Shown here in pieces: positions 1 through 5,565 of a stretch of 11,067 nt of DNA. The notes beneath the pieces are model-generated. The model did not search any database, was not told the origin of the DNA, and was given only the letters and a program-made list of their open reading frames with translations. The stretch is from NCBI GenBank assembly GCA_910587395.1, contig CAJULJ010000075.1, positions 1 through 11,067 on the forward strand, written 5' to 3'. The position numbers and the translations under genes were made by a program. Position 1 is the first letter of the stretch. Each line of letters starts with the position of its first letter. This DNA comes from an uncultured Oscillospiraceae bacterium (GTDB lineage Bacteria; Bacillota; Clostridia; Oscillospirales; Oscillospiraceae).

Positions 1-110
1 GCACATCGGAACTGATGTACTTGACGAATGGGTATTCGGTTGTCAAGGAGCATCGGGGGCCTGTGGCCCTCTCAACTCCCTACTACAACTTTCAACGGCT
101 CAAACCGAAC

Positions 111-665
111 TTATTTTTTCAAAAAATCTAAAACAAATTTTTCAAAGGCCGCTTTCCTCTTTTGAACAGCTCGGTCACTGAGCCGGTACTTCTTGCACAG
201 ACTGTTTGTGCAGGAACGCTTTGCCCCGGCCAGATAGAGTTCCAGCAGCTCCTCCGCCCAGGGTTTCCACGCTTTAAGTGCCTGCTTCAATTCGCCCATA
301 AGAACCGTGTCCATCGCAAGGCGTTCAAGATCGAAGTCAGAAGGGATACACTCATGGAGCGATTCAACATCAGTATCAGCGATGCCAGCGTCCAGGGAGA
401 GGTGCAAGTGAAGCGCACCAGTTTTCCTTATCCGCTGGTGAACCGTGTTCTTGCTGTTCCACTTCCGATATTCGGCTGCGGTCATTTCGATAAACATACA
501 GTCCAACTCGTCCCCATCTGTAAAACAGTCCTTCATAAAGCACCGGCGCTGCTCTATGGGCAAGCCCCGGTTGCCTTTCATAATAGCGTCCCATTCCTCC
601 TGCGTCGCAACGACAAGCTGCTGGACACCATCTACCTGCTTATAGATCAAATATGTAGTTTTCAT
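111..665 (-). CDS. Sigma-factor-like HTH protein of mobile elements, 184 aa
   Basis: The C-terminal part (about residues 120-184) is helical and ends in a region-4-like helix-turn-helix (LSDRAVQKRKAAFEKFVLDF), preceded by a KPWAEELLELYLAG helix. The N-terminal half begins MKTTYLIYKQVDG and has no domain I can name. It resembles small sigma-70-like or HTH proteins found repeatedly in integrative elements of Clostridia; the role (probably transcription of element genes) is inferred. The frame stays open upstream to 833, but I chose the ATG at 663-665 because an AAGGAG ribosome binding site lies just before it and the upstream part runs through a terminator and several hairpins. That ribosome binding site is inside a long hairpin, so translation may be controlled. 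A true sigma factor or just a DNA-binding regulator are both possible. Confidence 0.72.
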   Translation of the reverse strand: MKTTYLIYKQVDGVQQLVVATQEEWDAIMKGNRGLPIEQRRCFMKDCFTDGDELDCMFIEMTAAEYRKWNSKNTVHQRIRKTGALHLHLSLDAGIADTDVESLHECIPSDFDLERLAMDTVLMGELKQALKAWKPWAEELLELYLAGAKRSCTNSLCKKYRLSDRAVQKRKAAFEKFVLDFLKK

Positions 666-667
666 TG

Positions 668-719
668 GTGATCTCCTTGAATTTTTGGATTTTTGAGGGC
701 CAAAAATCCAGGAGATCAC
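668..719 (-). promoter_or_regulatory. Hairpin that buries the ribosome binding site of the 111-665 gene
   Basis: Positions 668-688 and 700-719 are inverted repeats that pair over about 20 bases with a single one-base offset and an 11-nt loop. In the leftward mRNA the 3' arm contains AAGGAGATCAC, the ribosome binding site of the sigma-like gene, and the 5' arm contains its complement GTGATCTCCT. A competing inner hairpin (TGGATTTTTG with CAAAAATCCA, 5-nt loop) can form within the same stretch. It leaves the outer GTGATCTCC/GGAGATCAC pairing possible, so the site stays hidden in both folds. No T-run follows, so this is a translational element rather than a terminator. Confidence 0.7.
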
Positions 720-724
720 GGATA

Positions 725-781
725 GCGGCAAAGCGCCGCCTGCCAAACAAACAGGTTCATTCCCTGCTCCATTTCTGGAGC
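725..781 (-). other. Two further hairpins in the same leader
   Basis: GCGGC (725-729) pairs with GCCGC (735-739), and GCTCCA (766-771) pairs with TGGAGC (776-781) around a TTTC loop. Both are perfect and lie between the upstream terminator and the ribosome-binding-site hairpin. The leader of the sigma-like gene is therefore a string of four stem-loops in about 180 nt, which suggests a structured regulatory RNA. Confidence 0.45.
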
Positions 782-787
782 GGCAAC

Positions 788-850
788 AAAAAAGACCGGG
801 CATTAGGAATAGGAGGGGGGCTTGCCTCCTCACATTCCTAATGTCCGGCC
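788..850 (-). terminator. Rho-independent terminator, leftward
   Basis: CATTAGGAAT and ATTCCTAATG (with CCGG extensions; arms about 797-810 and 834-848) form a long stem. In the leftward transcript it is followed at once by a run of six U (plus-strand A788-A793). It lies downstream of the ImmA-like and Com-like genes and upstream of the sigma-like gene. It either ends the first unit or acts as an attenuator within a longer transcript. Confidence 0.75.
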
Positions 851-941
851 ATTTGGTGACTATCGGCTTTGCGGCACGATGACCCGTTGCTCGGTACTCT
901 TAGACCTTATTCTGTTGTCACTTCCTTTGTAATATTTGAAA

Positions 942-1115
942 TTACCCAGCCTGTCGGTGCAGCGCCTTCCGGCGCAATGCCAGATCGACTTCCACAATTT
1001 TATGACAGTGGGGGCACTTGATCTCAATTTTTCCCGTAGTGGGCGATACTTTGTCCATCACACGCCAGTTACATTCCGGGCACCTGACGGCAACATTTAT
1101 AGATTCAGCCATCAT
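942..1115 (-). CDS. Com-like small zinc ribbon protein, 57 aa
   Basis: This short reading frame begins MMAESINVAVRCPEC and ends ALRRKALHRQAG. It has two zinc-binding pairs, C12-x2-C15 and C34-x2-C37, 18 residues apart. The block before the second pair, KIEIKCPHC, closely matches HIEIRCPRC of phage Mu Com as I recall it, and the spacing is nearly that of Com (16 residues). Com is an RNA-binding translational activator that opens a stem-loop hiding the mom start region. GGAGG lies 7 nt before the first ATG (1113-1115), which overlaps the TGA of the upstream protease gene, so the two are probably translated together. Membership in the Com family is my reading of the motif; a general zinc ribbon of other function is the alternative. 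Confidence 0.72.
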   Translation of the reverse strand: MMAESINVAVRCPECNWRVMDKVSPTTGKIEIKCPHCHKIVEVDLALRRKALHRQAG

Positions 1116-1828
1116 TCATCATCCTCCTTTTCGACATCGGCCAGCGCATAAGGGTTCTGCAAGTATTCTTTTTTCAGCAGGCCAAGTCTTTTCAGTCTGA
1201 TGGCCATAGCCTGTTTTGAAACGCCAAGGAACTCGGCCATATCGCAAAACTGCCTGTATTCCTTTGGCCGGTATATCCTATTCAATATGTCAATACCGTT
1301 CCCCAAGTTAAATTTGCAGAGCGCACTATGTACGATTTCAATGGGGAGCAGGAGCGCCGAGGCCAGATTGTCAGCCTGCCACTCGCCCCAATCATGGATG
1401 GGATATTGTGGACTGCGGCCTCGGTAATAGATGATACGGTTTTGGATCACCCTATTGGTTGGGTATAGGTCAGCCAAAATTTGATGCGCCGTTTCATGTG
1501 CCGTTGTGAAGTGATACCTTCCATGCAGAGTTGGATCGTTCTTTAAGTCTGCTTCTACTAAGAGAGTTCTCCCATCAAGGTAGTAGAAAAAGGGTTGTCC
1601 ACTATCGTCATAGACTTCAACGCCGATCTCCTTAAATGCGGTCATTCCAAGGGTCAGCCCGTCTTTTGACAGGTGGAAATGGTCAATACGGAGGCCGCAA
1701 AGTCCGCAGGCCAGGATTTCCGGGTCAACATGATCGACCTGCTGGCCTGCAAATCGGGGTAGATGTTTGTAGTCATTAAAAATACGGGTTGCTATTTTTT
1801 CAAGGTTATTCCGGGATAAGTAGCCCAT
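1112..1828 (-). CDS. ImmA/IrrE-type metalloprotease, 238 aa
   Basis: A zinc metallopeptidase of the ImmA/IrrE (DUF955) family. The HExxH motif is H111-E-T-A-H115, and the downstream acidic ligand is probably E149 in DWGEWQADNLASALLLP, the usual family helix. A C-terminal HTH-like segment (MAEFLGVSKQAMAIRLKRLGLL, about 200-221) is common in larger members. ImmA of ICEBs1 cleaves an XRE repressor to induce the element, and IrrE works similarly on DdrO. The start chosen is the ATG at 1826-1828, preceded by AGGAGGTGA; the frame is open to 1915 but without a good ribosome binding site. It reads away from the XRE gene at 2043, from a consensus promoter with operator-like dyads. A separate, smaller ImmA-like protease lies on the other side of that repressor, which is unusual. 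Confidence 0.85.
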   Translation of the reverse strand: MGYLSRNNLEKIATRIFNDYKHLPRFAGQQVDHVDPEILACGLCGLRIDHFHLSKDGLTLGMTAFKEIGVEVYDDSGQPFFYYLDGRTLLVEADLKNDPTLHGRYHFTTAHETAHQILADLYPTNRVIQNRIIYYRGRSPQYPIHDWGEWQADNLASALLLPIEIVHSALCKFNLGNGIDILNRIYRPKEYRQFCDMAEFLGVSKQAMAIRLKRLGLLKKEYLQNPYALADVEKEDDE

Positions 1829-1949
1829 CTTTAGGTCACCTCCTATGGTATGCCCACAGACCTGCTTCTGTTGTTTACGCGTTCTAAAGCGATTTTCGAC
1901 AAAAAAAGACATCACCCTCTTGACATGATGTGCAGCTTGTTGTAGTATA

Positions 1950-1968
1950 TGTGCAGGTCAACCGCACA
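1950..1968. promoter_or_regulatory. Operator-like dyad O1
   Basis: TGTGC and GCACA arms separated by 9 nt. It covers the expected start point (about 1967) of the leftward promoter, where a bound repressor would block transcription. A further half-site ATGTGCAGCTTG is at 1928-1939. Likely bound by the XRE protein encoded at 2043, by inference. Confidence 0.55.
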
Positions 1969-1973
1969 CCCAT

Positions 1974-2002
1974 ATTATAGGCGAGCGGGTTGCGTATGTC
2001 AA
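1974..2002 (-). promoter_or_regulatory. Consensus sigma-A promoter, leftward
   Basis: On the minus strand TTGACA (2002-1997) and TATAAT (1979-1974) are separated by exactly 17 nt, a perfect consensus. It would drive the ImmA-like protease and Com-like genes through a leader of about 140 nt. It lies between two TGTGC/GCACA dyads, so a strong promoter held down by a repressor is the natural reading. Confidence 0.8.
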
Positions 2003-2008
2003 TAGGGG

Positions 2009-2028
2009 ATGTGCGGTTAATTGCACAT
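2009..2028. promoter_or_regulatory. Operator-like dyad O2
   Basis: ATGTGC and GCACAT arms separated by 8 nt, ending 14 nt before the XRE gene start. It shares the TGTGCGGTT-type half-site with O1 when O1 is read on the other strand. Its position suggests autoregulation of the repressor gene. Confidence 0.55.
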
Positions 2029-2042
2029 TCGATGGAGATGGT

Positions 2043-2456
2043 ATGATGAAGTTTGCAGAAAAAGTGAGAACTGCAAGGCTCAACATGGGTTATACACAGA
2101 AGCAGCTTGCGGAAACGGCTCACGTTGCACTCCGCACCATTGTCAGCTACGAAAAGGGGGATAGTTACCCCAGGAAAAGAGAAACCTATGCGGCCCTGGC
2201 AAAAGCCCTCAATGTTGAGAAAAACTACCTCTTGACGGAAGATGAAGAATTTGTGGTCAATGCCGCCGAACAGTATGGCACTCGTGGGGCATCACAGGCC
2301 CAGGCTGTGATCGAGGGGTTCTCCGGGCTATGCGCTGGCGGTACACTGTCTGAAGAAGATAAAGATGCTGTAATGAAAGCGTTGCAGGATATTTATTGGG
2401 AGTCCAAAGCAAGGAACGTGCAGAAGTACACGCCCAAAAAGTTCAAAAAGTCCTGA
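2043..2456 (+). CDS. XRE-family repressor-type regulator, 137 aa
   Basis: Residues about 4-62 form a typical XRE/Cro helix-turn-helix (FAEKVRTARLNMGYTQKQLAETAHVALRTIVSYEKG). The remaining part is helical, includes GGTLSEEDKDAVMKALQDIYW, and ends in a lysine-rich tail. The start codons at 2043 and 2046 follow GGAG at usable distance. It sits between two ImmA/IrrE-type protease genes and next to paired dyads, so it is most likely the repressor that holds both directions and is the target of one or both proteases, as ImmR is for ImmA in ICEBs1. That role is inferred from family and position. Confidence 0.85.
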   Translation: MMKFAEKVRTARLNMGYTQKQLAETAHVALRTIVSYEKGDSYPRKRETYAALAKALNVEKNYLLTEDEEFVVNAAEQYGTRGASQAQAVIEGFSGLCAGGTLSEEDKDAVMKALQDIYWESKARNVQKYTPKKFKKS

Positions 2457-2482
2457 ATATAGGACAGTAACCTATGTATAAT
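2454..2482 (+). promoter_or_regulatory. Possible weak promoter before the second ImmA-like gene
   Basis: A perfect TATAAT (2477-2482) lies 45 nt before the protease start, with only a poor -35 (TGAATA, 17 nt upstream). It may give the protease some transcription independent of the XRE gene. Confidence 0.3.
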
Positions 2483-2526
2483 TTGTGATACAAGGGAGCT
2501 TTTGCGCTTTTGGGGGTGGAACATCT

Positions 2527-3057
2527 ATGCTGCAAAGAGCGGAAACGATCTATCGTAAGGCCAACGAGCTTGTGAAATGCTGCGGAACACGAGACACCTT
2601 GCGGATCGCCTGTGAAATTGGCATTTACATACACCATATTGATGATTTCAAGGAGTTGCTGGGGATGTATTGCTACCAGCACAAGGAGAGACACATCTTG
2701 TTGAACTCCAACATGGACTACATTACAACTCAAATGGTCTGCGGCCACGAGATCGGCCACGATGCCCTTCATAGGGAGCAGGCCAAGGTCGGGATGGGCC
2801 TCCAAGAGTTTACCCTTTTTGATATGCGGAACGAGATGGAGTATGAGGCCAATGCCTTTTCAGCCCATTTACGGATCGACAACGAGGAACTGTTTGAACT
2901 TGTGGGCCAGGGGTATGATGTGGTACAGCTTTCGTCGATCATAGGGACAAATATCAATCTAATGCTTATCAAGCTGAACGAACTCAACCGCATGGGGTGC
3001 CAGCTTAATCTCCCGTATATTCCCCGCTCAGATTTTCTAAAAAACGTAACAGCATGA
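2527..3057 (+). CDS. ImmA/IrrE-type metalloprotease, 176 aa
   Basis: A compact ImmA/IrrE (DUF955) peptidase. The zinc motif is H74-E-I-G-H78, and the third ligand is probably E107 in EMEYEANAFSAHLRI, the standard family pattern. The ATG at 2527 was chosen because GGGGGTGG lies about 7 nt upstream; a GTG at 2485 would add 14 residues that do not look like the family. It follows the XRE gene in the same direction by 70 nt, the usual ImmR-ImmA order, so it is the better candidate for the enzyme that cleaves that regulator. A bidirectional terminator follows immediately. The leftward protease at 1112 has a different length and C-terminal part, so the two are not a recent duplication. Confidence 0.87.
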   Translation: MLQRAETIYRKANELVKCCGTRDTLRIACEIGIYIHHIDDFKELLGMYCYQHKERHILLNSNMDYITTQMVCGHEIGHDALHREQAKVGMGLQEFTLFDMRNEMEYEANAFSAHLRIDNEELFELVGQGYDVVQLSSIIGTNINLMLIKLNELNRMGCQLNLPYIPRSDFLKNVTA

Positions 3058-3061
3058 AACG

Positions 3062-3095
3062 AAAAATCGCCCCTACAAAAGTAGAGGCGGTTTTA
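3062..3095. terminator. Bidirectional terminator
   Basis: CGCCCCTAC (3068-3076) pairs with GTAGAGGCG (3081-3089) around an AAAA loop with one C/A mismatch. TTTT follows on the plus strand and TTTTT on the minus strand. It ends the XRE-ImmA unit and can stop leftward transcription from the recombinase gene. Confidence 0.75.
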
Positions 3096-3133
3096 TATTG
3101 CAACGAGTATTGAGGTTCTGCAATATCGCAGAA
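3095..3133. repeat. Overlapping inverted repeats downstream of the recombinase gene
   Basis: ATATTGCA (3095-3102) is an inverted repeat of TGCAATAT (3119-3126), and TTCTGC (3116-3121) of GCAGAA (3128-3133). The two pairings exclude each other. The stretch lies between the left regulatory module and the recombinase gene, where the element end would be expected, so an attachment half-site is possible but unproven. Confidence 0.35.
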
Positions 3134-3208
3134 GAAGGTGCTTCAAAGCCCTGCCCATTTGCTTATGTGTGATAAAGAAGCAATAGAAGTGCAAAAAATT
3201 TTGCCGTT

Positions 3209-3241
3209 CCTATCCGACACTTGGCCATTGTGTCGGATAGG
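3209..3241. repeat. Perfect 12-bp inverted repeat just past the recombinase stop codon
   Basis: CCTATCCGACAC (3209-3220) and GTGTCGGATAGG (3230-3241) are perfectly complementary around a 9-nt loop. It starts 8 nt past the stop codon of the leftward recombinase gene. A T-rich stretch follows on the minus strand only after about 10 nt, so it may be a weak terminator, an mRNA-stabilising hairpin or part of the element end. Confidence 0.6.
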
Positions 3242-3249
3242 TCGGGCGG

Positions 3250-4866
3250 TTATTCGGGCAAGTCAATCTTGCCGACAAAGCTGTAATAAATCTCAATGTC
3301 CTGCCTGCGGGTGCCGTTCTCATCATAGCTGCACTCATGCACCACAATTTTCTCGATCATTTCCCGCAAGAGAGTGGGGGTCAGTTCTTCAAAGGCAAGG
3401 TGCTTGCGGACAATGCCCATAAATTTCTCGGCGTTGACGGTAGCTGCCTGTGACTTGTCCAGTTCGGCTTGCAGGGCGGCGGCTCTCTTTTTCAGCTCCG
3501 CTTGCTCGGCTTCGTAGTCAGCCGACAGTTCCATGAAACGCTCATCGCTGATTTTGCCGTTTACATTGTCCTCATACAGCCGCTTGATAATGCGGCTGAT
3601 TTCAGAAATGCGTTCCTGCGCCTGTTCAAGCTGCTTGATGGCTGCGGCGGTCTTTCGCTTGCCGCCGATCTCGTTCTGCTGGACAAGTAGTTTCACAAAC
3701 CGGCTCTCATGCTTGGCTGCGTATTCGGTCACTTGCCGGAGATTTGCCAGGACACCAGCGGTCAACAGATCGGTGCGGATAAAGTGCGCCGTACAGTTGC
3801 GGGTGCGCTTCTTGTAGCTGCCGCAGATGTAGCAGTCCTGTTTGCGGTCTTTGTTCTGATACCGCTGCTGATACAGCACATGGCCGCAGTCGGCGCAGAA
3901 CAAAATCCCGGAGAACAGCCCCACTTCATCGTAGCGGTTCGGGCGTTTGCGCTGTTTGCGTAACTCCTGCACCCGTTCCCATGTTTCCTTGTCGATGATC
4001 GGCTCATGGTGGTTCTCGAAAATGGCCTGCTTCTCGACGGGGTTCTCTATGCTGTGCTTGACCTTATAAGAAGGCTTTTCCGTTTTGAAGTTCACCAGAC
4101 ATCCGGTGTACTCTCGGTTTTCGAGGATATGAACGACGGTGTTGGTCGCCCATTTGCACTCATAGCCTGGGTGATAACGGCGGGTGCTGCCTGTCCGCTG
4201 ATATTCCAGCGTCCCCGGCGTGGGGATTTGCTGCTCCGTCAGCATACGGGCAATCTTGGTCGGGCCGTTCCCGGCAAGGCAAAGCTGGTAAATCTGCTGC
4301 ACCACCGGGGCGGCTTCCTCGTCTATAATAAAATTCTCGTCCTCGTCCATCACATAGCCGTAAACCGGCTTGCTGGTAACAGGCTTGCCGCTCATGCCTT
4401 TTGACTTTTTCACTGCCTTGATTTTCTTGCTCGTATCTCTCACCAGCCATTCATTGAACAGATTTCGCAGCGGGGTAAAATCGTTGTCCATGCCCTCGCT
4501 GGCACTGTCCACATTATCGTTGACAGCGATAAAACGCACACCCTTTTGAGGGAACAGCATTTCCGTGTAAAACCCTACCTGCAAGTAGTTTCGCCCTAAC
4601 CGGCTCATGTCCTTGACGATGACCGTACCCACTTTCCCGGCTTCAATGTCCGCAAGCATGGCTTGAAATCCGGGCCGCTGGAAGTTCGCGCCGGAAAAAC
4701 CGTCGTCGGTGTACCAGCGCAGATTGGTAAAGCCGTTCTGTTTTGCGTAGGTTTCGAGTATCCTTTTTTGGTTCGATATGGAATTACTCTCGCCTTGCAA
4801 TTCATCCTCGTGGGACAATCTCGGATAAAGGGCGGTAATGAGGTTTTGGGTGGCTTGTCTTAACAT
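3250..4866 (-). CDS. Large serine recombinase, TndX/TnpX-like, 538 aa
   Basis: Integrates and excises the element by site-specific recombination. The N-terminal resolvase domain (about 8-155) has the catalytic pattern Y14-x-R16-x-S18 and the signature DMSRLGRN (86-93). The recombinase domain follows (about 165-300, with KIARMLTEQQIPTPG), then a zinc ribbon with C324/C327 and C345/C348, a coiled coil (about 405-470), and a C-terminal DUF4368 region ending YYSFVGKID. The length fits TndX better than the longer TnpX. The ATG at 4864-4866 has GGAGG 5 nt upstream. No catalytic residue appears missing. It is the last leftward gene of the element, and its promoter carries a strong dyad over the -10 box. 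Confidence 0.95.
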   Translation of the reverse strand: MLRQATQNLITALYPRLSHEDELQGESNSISNQKRILETYAKQNGFTNLRWYTDDGFSGANFQRPGFQAMLADIEAGKVGTVIVKDMSRLGRNYLQVGFYTEMLFPQKGVRFIAVNDNVDSASEGMDNDFTPLRNLFNEWLVRDTSKKIKAVKKSKGMSGKPVTSKPVYGYVMDEDENFIIDEEAAPVVQQIYQLCLAGNGPTKIARMLTEQQIPTPGTLEYQRTGSTRRYHPGYECKWATNTVVHILENREYTGCLVNFKTEKPSYKVKHSIENPVEKQAIFENHHEPIIDKETWERVQELRKQRKRPNRYDEVGLFSGILFCADCGHVLYQQRYQNKDRKQDCYICGSYKKRTRNCTAHFIRTDLLTAGVLANLRQVTEYAAKHESRFVKLLVQQNEIGGKRKTAAAIKQLEQAQERISEISRIIKRLYEDNVNGKISDERFMELSADYEAEQAELKKRAAALQAELDKSQAATVNAEKFMGIVRKHLAFEELTPTLLREMIEKIVVHECSYDENGTRRQDIEIYYSFVGKIDLPE

Positions 4867-4889
4867 AAAATCCTCCGTTTCCGACAGCC

Positions 4890-4936
4890 AGCCCCACTAT
4901 TCCGTGGTTTCATTGTACCACGGAACGGCGGGGGCT
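4890..4936. promoter_or_regulatory. Two-part dyad over the recombinase promoter
   Basis: TTCCGTGGT (4900-4908) and ACCACGGAA (4917-4925) are perfect inverted repeats around 8 nt, extended by AGCCCC (4890-4895) and GGGGCT (4931-4936). The dyad spans the predicted -10 box of the recombinase gene, so it may be an operator; it also folds into a strong hairpin if transcribed. Confidence 0.55.
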
Positions 4937-4941
4937 GTACA
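4912..4941 (-). promoter_or_regulatory. Predicted recombinase promoter, leftward
   Basis: On the minus strand TGTACA (4941-4936) and TACAAT (4917-4912) are 18 nt apart, and TGG directly before TACAAT gives an extended -10. The bases TTCCGTGG immediately before the -10 recur at the small-gene promoter at 5040-5053. Confidence 0.5.
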
Positions 4942-5024
4942 GCGGCAAAAGCGTTAAATTTGCTTCTTTACAGCTTTTCAATTTTCCGATTTTTATGGTA
5001 TGGGTTGTCGTCCCATATTTGCAG

Positions 5025-5053
5025 TAGAAAAGTTCATAACTCCGTGGTATACT
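5025..5053 (+). promoter_or_regulatory. Predicted promoter of the small plus-strand gene
   Basis: TAGAAA (5025-5030) and TATACT (5048-5053) are 17 nt apart, with an extended -10 (TGG before TATACT). Transcription would start near 5060, about 32 nt before the ATG. Confidence 0.5.
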
Positions 5054-5091
5054 CTGATTTAACAAAAAAATCAGAAGTTAAAGGAGAAAAC

Positions 5092-5292
5092 ATGAAGTAT
5101 ACAATAGATGAATTAACCGCGGCCAAAAGGCAAATTGATTCAACTCTGCACAAGCTAAGAGAAACAGTAAAAACATTTGAATCAAAGGATAATTCCGAGC
5201 GTTATAAATCACAAATCACATTGGCAAAGAGAAGAATAAAAGCCTTTGAAATTGCAAATTATTTTATAGAGAATGAGATTAAGAATTGCTAA
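5092..5292 (+). CDS. Small helical protein of the element, 66 aa, function unknown
   Basis: Begins MKYTIDELTAAKRQIDSTLHKL and ends IANYFIENEIKNC. It is charged and almost entirely helical, with heptad-like spacing that suggests a coiled coil or helical hairpin. The ATG at 5092 follows AAAGGAG closely. It is the only plus-strand gene in the element and is transcribed away from the recombinase from a promoter sharing a sequence block with the recombinase promoter. A part in controlling excision (for example as a directionality factor) or regulation is conceivable, but nothing in the protein proves it. It is AT-richer than the mobilization genes. Confidence 0.75.
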   Translation: MKYTIDELTAAKRQIDSTLHKLRETVKTFESKDNSERYKSQITLAKRRIKAFEIANYFIENEIKNC

Positions 5293-5313
5293 AGCACTTC
5301 CGATTTTCGTTCC

Positions 5314-5344
5314 AGCGGTCATGCTCCCTGGCATGGCCGCTTTT
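5314..5344 (+). terminator. Terminator after the small gene
   Basis: AGCGGTCATG (5314-5323) pairs with CATGGCCGCT (5332-5341) with one mismatch, and TTTT ends at 5344. It lies between the convergent small gene and tnpW. Confidence 0.55.
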
Positions 5345-5356
5345 CCATGCCCCGGT

Positions 5357-5551
5357 TCACGCCGGATAAGTCGGCTCCTGTGTAGCAGCGGCTTCCGCTT
5401 CCAGTACCCGCGCCATTTTGTCGGCGGCTGTGGTTGTGGTGTCTTTCTTGAAATAGCCGGACACGACAAGGACGGAATTGCCCATGCGGATTTCCGTCAC
5501 ACAGTCAGGGCGGCGGGTGGTGCGGGTGTCGTGCTGCTTGTTATCTGCCAT
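5357..5551 (-). CDS. tnpW: TnpW family transposon-encoded protein, 64 aa
   Basis: Contains CVTEIRMGNSVLVVSGYFKKDTTTTAADKMARVLEAE (about 17-53), the typical core of the TnpW family carried by Tn4451-like elements; its molecular role is not established. I chose the ATG at 5549-5551 because AAAGGAG lies 8 nt upstream; the frame is open to 5656 but that part overlaps the end of the ATPase gene. It begins 14 nt after that gene's stop and is the last gene of the mobilization/replication run. It is convergent with the small plus-strand gene. Confidence 0.85.
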   Translation of the reverse strand: MADNKQHDTRTTRRPDCVTEIRMGNSVLVVSGYFKKDTTTTAADKMARVLEAEAAATQEPTYPA

Positions 5552-5565
5552 AGGCAATACTCCTT

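Noticed and set aside
3..131. Open plus-strand frame entering from the left edge (ends LSTPYYNFQRLKPNLFFQKI)
   Set aside because: 42 codons without a recognisable family, overlapping the end of the leftward sigma-like gene; could be the tail of an upstream gene but nothing supports it strongly.
666..833. N-terminal extension of the sigma-like gene up to 833
   Set aside because: The extension runs through a terminator and three hairpins, while the ATG at 665 has a clear ribosome binding site.
1829..1915. Longer protease start at GTG 1915
   Set aside because: No properly spaced ribosome binding site, and the added residues do not resemble the family; AGGAGGTGA precedes the ATG at 1828.
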